Shown here in pieces: positions 61,029 to 64,000 of a DNA stretch of 64,000 nt. The stretch lies in the NCBI RefSeq assembly GCF_003369915.1, contig NW_022881603.1:18473515-18537514 (forward strand), written 5' to 3'. The DNA comes from Drosophila miranda (lineage: Eukaryota; Arthropoda; Insecta; Diptera; Drosophilidae). Below the pieces are notes generated by a model, which saw nothing but the letters and a program-made list of their open reading frames with translations, searched no databases and had not been told where the DNA came from. Position numbers and translations under genes: made by a program. The number at the start of each line of letters is the position of its first letter. The first letter of the stretch is position 1.

Positions 61029-61318
61029 ATGGGTGCACCCCCATCTGGGGGCGGGTTCCCTTCGATCCCGATAAGCAATGACATTTTACAAATTCACGCG
61101 GAATCATACGAAATTATTTTTATCAGCGATTTCACCTGAAATCCATTTAATTTGGTTTACAACCCATAGGCGTATACATTCTATGTACAAATATATACAA
61201 ATATAATGATAAGCAATGAATGAGGTGAGGTCGGCGCCGGTAGCTTGTACCGCGTTTAGTTCACCGCGCACTCTGTGACCGTCGAGCCCTTTCGCACAGA
61301 AGAACAACGTACCAAAGC
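61029..61318. other. Interval between Cc2d2a and the ssSPT-like gene
   Basis: About 290 bp containing the Cc2d2a 3' UTR and the promoter of the next gene. Nothing else is recognised. Confidence 0.5.
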
Positions 61319-61872
61319 ATGTTTAAGAAACTGGCCGAGGATTACGAAAAATTTAAGCACTATGTGAAATGGCTGTACGTCCTCTACGAGCTGAATACAC
61401 AGATCGCCATCTGTGAGCCTTGGGAGAAAGTGTTTTGTCGTAAGTACATATACCATCCCACCCCGCAACAGGCCCAGACACATTAGCGATTTACAGTTGT
61501 ACACTGGGCGTTCTGTTTCCATGTTTTGTAAAGACAATAATAGTCTTTACTCATCGATATCTTATCTATACCGGTCACTCTTAGTCACAGAACGAACCGC
61601 GTATGTTTCGGTTGAGTGCGCCTGTTCTATGTTCCCATGCTGTCTATGGTCTATGCCTATGGTTCTATTGTTTGTTAAAATTTCCACTATTTTCTCACAC
61701 TTTGTTTCAGACGTACTCCTTGGCAGCTGTCTGTCCCTCATCCTGTACGCCTCATACGCCTTTGTGCCGGGATATTGTCTCACGCTTGTTAAGCTTCTGT
61801 GGCCAGCCTCGGACGTACTAAACCCCACCAATGCGTGCAATATAAATGCTGATGTCGTGTGTGGCAACGAAA
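61319..61872 (+). CDS. Serine palmitoyltransferase small-subunit-like gene (first two exons)
   Basis: Exon 1 is 61319-61439 and exon 2 is 61711-61872, with a GTGAGC donor after 61872 and later exons outside the window. The predicted start MFKKLAEDYEKFKHYVKWLY leads into YVLYELNTQIAICEPWEKVF. EPWE is the hallmark of the ssSPT small subunits that activate serine palmitoyltransferase at the ER. A hydrophobic segment (LLGSCLSLILYASYAFVPGY) follows. The family is short, so the extension after residue 80 is unusual and includes a cysteine-containing tail (NACNINADVVCGNES). The intron after exon 2 receives a LINE insertion about 30 bp beyond the donor. No internal lesion is visible in the part seen. 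Confidence 0.7.
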
Positions 61873-61902
61873 GTGAGCCATTTCTAACCTAATCTTAGAA
61901 TA

Positions 61903-64000
61903 GATTAGGTTAGGTTAGGTTAAGGCGGTAGCCGGGAGGGTGGGGATAAGAGCCTCCCGCCCCAAGCTCACTTGGACCTATAAAAGGTCCGTTGTGTTGC
62001 CGCATGGGCATGTGCCCCTTCGCGTTGCCCGAACCGTGAGAGCATACTACTGCAGGTTAAGGGCAGTCCCATCCGGTGGCTTGGATGTATTTGGACAAGG
62101 TCCCTGGTTTGATTACGGACAGGTCCGAAATGTCCGTGAGGAAAGCGGCCCCGAGAATACGAAGACGACGATTTCCAAGGGCTGGGCAGTGGCAGAAGAA
62201 GTGGGGGACCGATTCCTCCTCCTCCTCGTCGCGACAACTCCTGCAGAAGTCGTTATGAGGGATTGACAGTCTAGAGGCGTGAGTGCCGATCTGCCAGTGT
62301 CCCGTAATGGCTCTAGTAACTGCAGAGCACTGTGCTCTGCTGAGTTTATACAGCTCTGCTGAGCGCTTCTTCGATCGATATGGCCATATCAATCTTGAGA
62401 CTTTACAGGAAACGGTTTGCTGCCATCTCCTATTGGCATTTTGCTCGAACAATTCGTGCGTTAGGAGCCTGCACGTAGCCAAGGGCATCGCTACTTGCTC
62501 CCTCTCCGATAGGAGAGGAATCGTAGTACCCTGCCTGGCTAGCTCGTCGGCGGCGTCATTCCCCTCGATGTCCCTGTGGCCGGGGACCCATATAAGGAAG
62601 AGATCTAACTGCTCTGCGATCTCGTGCAGAGACCTGCGGCAGTCATTTACAGTCGCTGAGCTCGACGATATTGAGCCTAGAGCTTTGATAGCTGCTTGGC
62701 TGTTCGAGAAGACGCACACTAAGTGCGTATCTAGAAGTAGTTTGGAGACGATCGAAATGGCCTCCTTGATGGCTTCAACCTCCGCTTGAAACACACTACA
62801 GTGATCCGGGAGCCTGAAGCAATGACTGATGTTTAGCTCGCTGCAGTAGACTCCGCCTCCCACGCGGCCGTCTAGCTTTGAGCCATCAGTGTAGAAGTGG
62901 ACCGCATTTGCAGGTCCTGGTTCGCCCATCTCCCAGTCCTCCCTAGATGGGATTGATACCTGGAAGGGCGTCGAGAGGTGATCACAGTAATCTGTCCTCT
63001 CTGGTAATTGCGGGAGTCTCATCAGGATTCCCGAGTGCCCAACCGCGGATGCTTTCCACAGTCTGGCTTCTCTCATTCTTAGGGCGGGAAGGGTTGCCAC
63101 CTTCTTTCCCATGAGATCCACAGGGAGGAGGTCCAGCACAGTATCCAGGGCTTCCCCTGGAGTAGTGCGTAGCCCGCCAGTTATGCATAGCTCTGCCATG
63201 CGTTGAACTCTGCTGAGTTTAGCGAGGCATGTCCTTCTGTCCAAGGCTGGCCACCATACCACCACTCCATAGAGCATGATTGGTCGTATGATGGCGGTGT
63301 AGAGCCACGGAACTATATAGGGGGTCATTCCCCATTTTAGTCCGATGGCTTTCCTGCAAGTATAGAGGGCCACTGTGGCCTTCTTTACTCTATCCTCTAT
63401 GCTCAATTTCCAATCGAGCTTTCTATCGAGGATTAGGCCAAGATACTTGGCGTTGTTGCTGAAGACTAGCGTTTCCCCACATAGTCTTGGGGGAATCAGT
63501 ACCGGAACTTTGTACTTCCTAGTGAAAAGCACCAGTTCCGTTTTAGACGGGTTGACGCCTAACCCGCATTTGTCTGCCCATTTCGACATTTTCGTGAGAG
63601 TACTTGTCATGCACTCACACAACGTCTGCGGAAATTTTCCGGAGAATGCTATGGCAACATCGTCCGCGTACGCCACCACACGGCAGCCACCCCCCTCTAT
63701 CTCCCGCAGCAGTGTGTTCACCGCCCCACGTTCCATAGGAGGGGCGAGAGGATTCCGCCCTGCAGTGTGCCTCTGCTGACAAATCTGGTACACGTTGACG
63801 TCCCCAGTGATGCCTCAACCGTCCTGCATTGTAGCATCTGATCGATCAGGCTCACCGTCCTGGAGTCAACGCCCAGATCCGTCAGTGCGCCCGTGATGGC
63901 GGTCGGATGGATGTTGTTAAAGGCGCCTTCTATGTCGAGGAAGGCTACTAGGGTGTACTCCTTAAAATTAAGGGACGCTTCGATGATCGATGTGATCAAG
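61903..64000 (-). mobile_element. LOA-clade non-LTR retrotransposon (TRIM/Bilbo-like), 5' end outside window
   Basis: Minus-strand LINE fragment. From the window end inward it encodes reverse transcriptase (VAFLDIEGAFNNIHPTAI, RGTLQGGILSPLLWN, VVAYADDVAIAFSG). An RNase H domain follows (HFYTDGSKLDGRVGGGVYC; WVPGHRDIEGNDAADELARQ), then a C-terminal cysteine/histidine motif (CRSCRDEEEEESVPHFFCHC) and a stop at 62057. ORF2 with RNase H is diagnostic for the LOA/I groups, and the best match by motif is LOA. A 2-nt insertion near 63733 breaks the frame between LLWN and the AYADD box. The 3' end carries a short (CCTAA)n tail at about 61903-61923. The insertion lies in the third-intron position of the ssSPT-like gene. 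Confidence 0.85.

Noticed and set aside
61901-61925. (TTAGG)n run resembling the insect telomere repeat
   Set aside because: Only three to four units, placed exactly at the 3' end of the minus-strand LOA element where it reads (CCTAA)n. Drosophila lacks telomerase repeats. It is the LINE tail.
1-64000. tRNA genes, rRNA and CRISPR arrays
   Set aside because: No B-box-like GGTTCGANTCC with a paired A-box was seen, no rRNA motifs, and the direct repeats present are transposon or microsatellite structures of a eukaryotic genome.

Overview
This is a Drosophila window. The host genes are compact, with short GT-AG introns, and include Drosocin, an attacin, Rpn6, aveugle, ND-B15, Trs31, Spred, eIF3b and Cc2d2a. 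As I recall the fly map, these orthologues lie mainly on Muller element C (D. melanogaster 2R). The dispersed elements (a DINE-1/HINE array, BEL-Pao and gypsy-group LTR elements, a LOA-clade LINE) would suit the obscura group. Four host genes that should be conserved carry disabling lesions: ave (nonsense codon plus deletion), a BTB gene (frameshift), eIF3b (frameshift) and Cc2d2a (two frameshifts). Their neighbours are intact. A mix of intact and broken housekeeping genes, packed with transposons, on Muller C is what the neo-Y of D. miranda would look like. That assignment is inference; long-read assembly errors are the main alternative.

Layout. 1-6247: head-to-tail array of about 1.11-1.14 kb non-autonomous Helentron (DINE-1-like) units. 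7105-9682 (-): MFSD6-like transporter. 11755-13899 (+): immune cluster of Drosocin and attacin with NF-kB-like, TATA and initiator elements. 14507-15898 (-): Rpn6, sharing a 361-bp divergent promoter region with the ave pseudogene (16260-16558, +). 16720-18921 (-): Myb/SANT-like nuclear protein. 20115-20716 (+): intact GTSF1-type CHHC zinc-finger gene, a candidate piRNA factor. 22793-24023: convergent ND-B15 and Trs31, whose upstream regions are related in inverted orientation. 24477-25769 (-): BTB-BACK gene with a frameshift. 28397-33363 (-): Spred.

35535-52197 is a nested transposon block. A BEL-Pao element carries a 7.0-kb gypsy-group element in its left LTR, with 4-bp TATA target duplications. 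The BEL right LTR is cut off by a minus-strand gypsy-type pol fragment. 52198-53800 is unclassified repeat-like DNA. Host sequence resumes with eIF3b (54117-56420, +), Cc2d2a (56956-61028, +) and the first two exons of a serine palmitoyltransferase small-subunit gene (from 61319, +). The following intron of that gene is occupied by a minus-strand LOA-clade LINE that runs off the window end.

Three points stand out. The first is the mosaic HINE array, which suggests rolling-circle or unequal-exchange multimers. The second is the immune locus, which encodes several predicted secreted peptides, including a proline-rich attacin prodomain. The third is an intact GTSF1-like germline gene inside a TE-rich, decaying neighbourhood.
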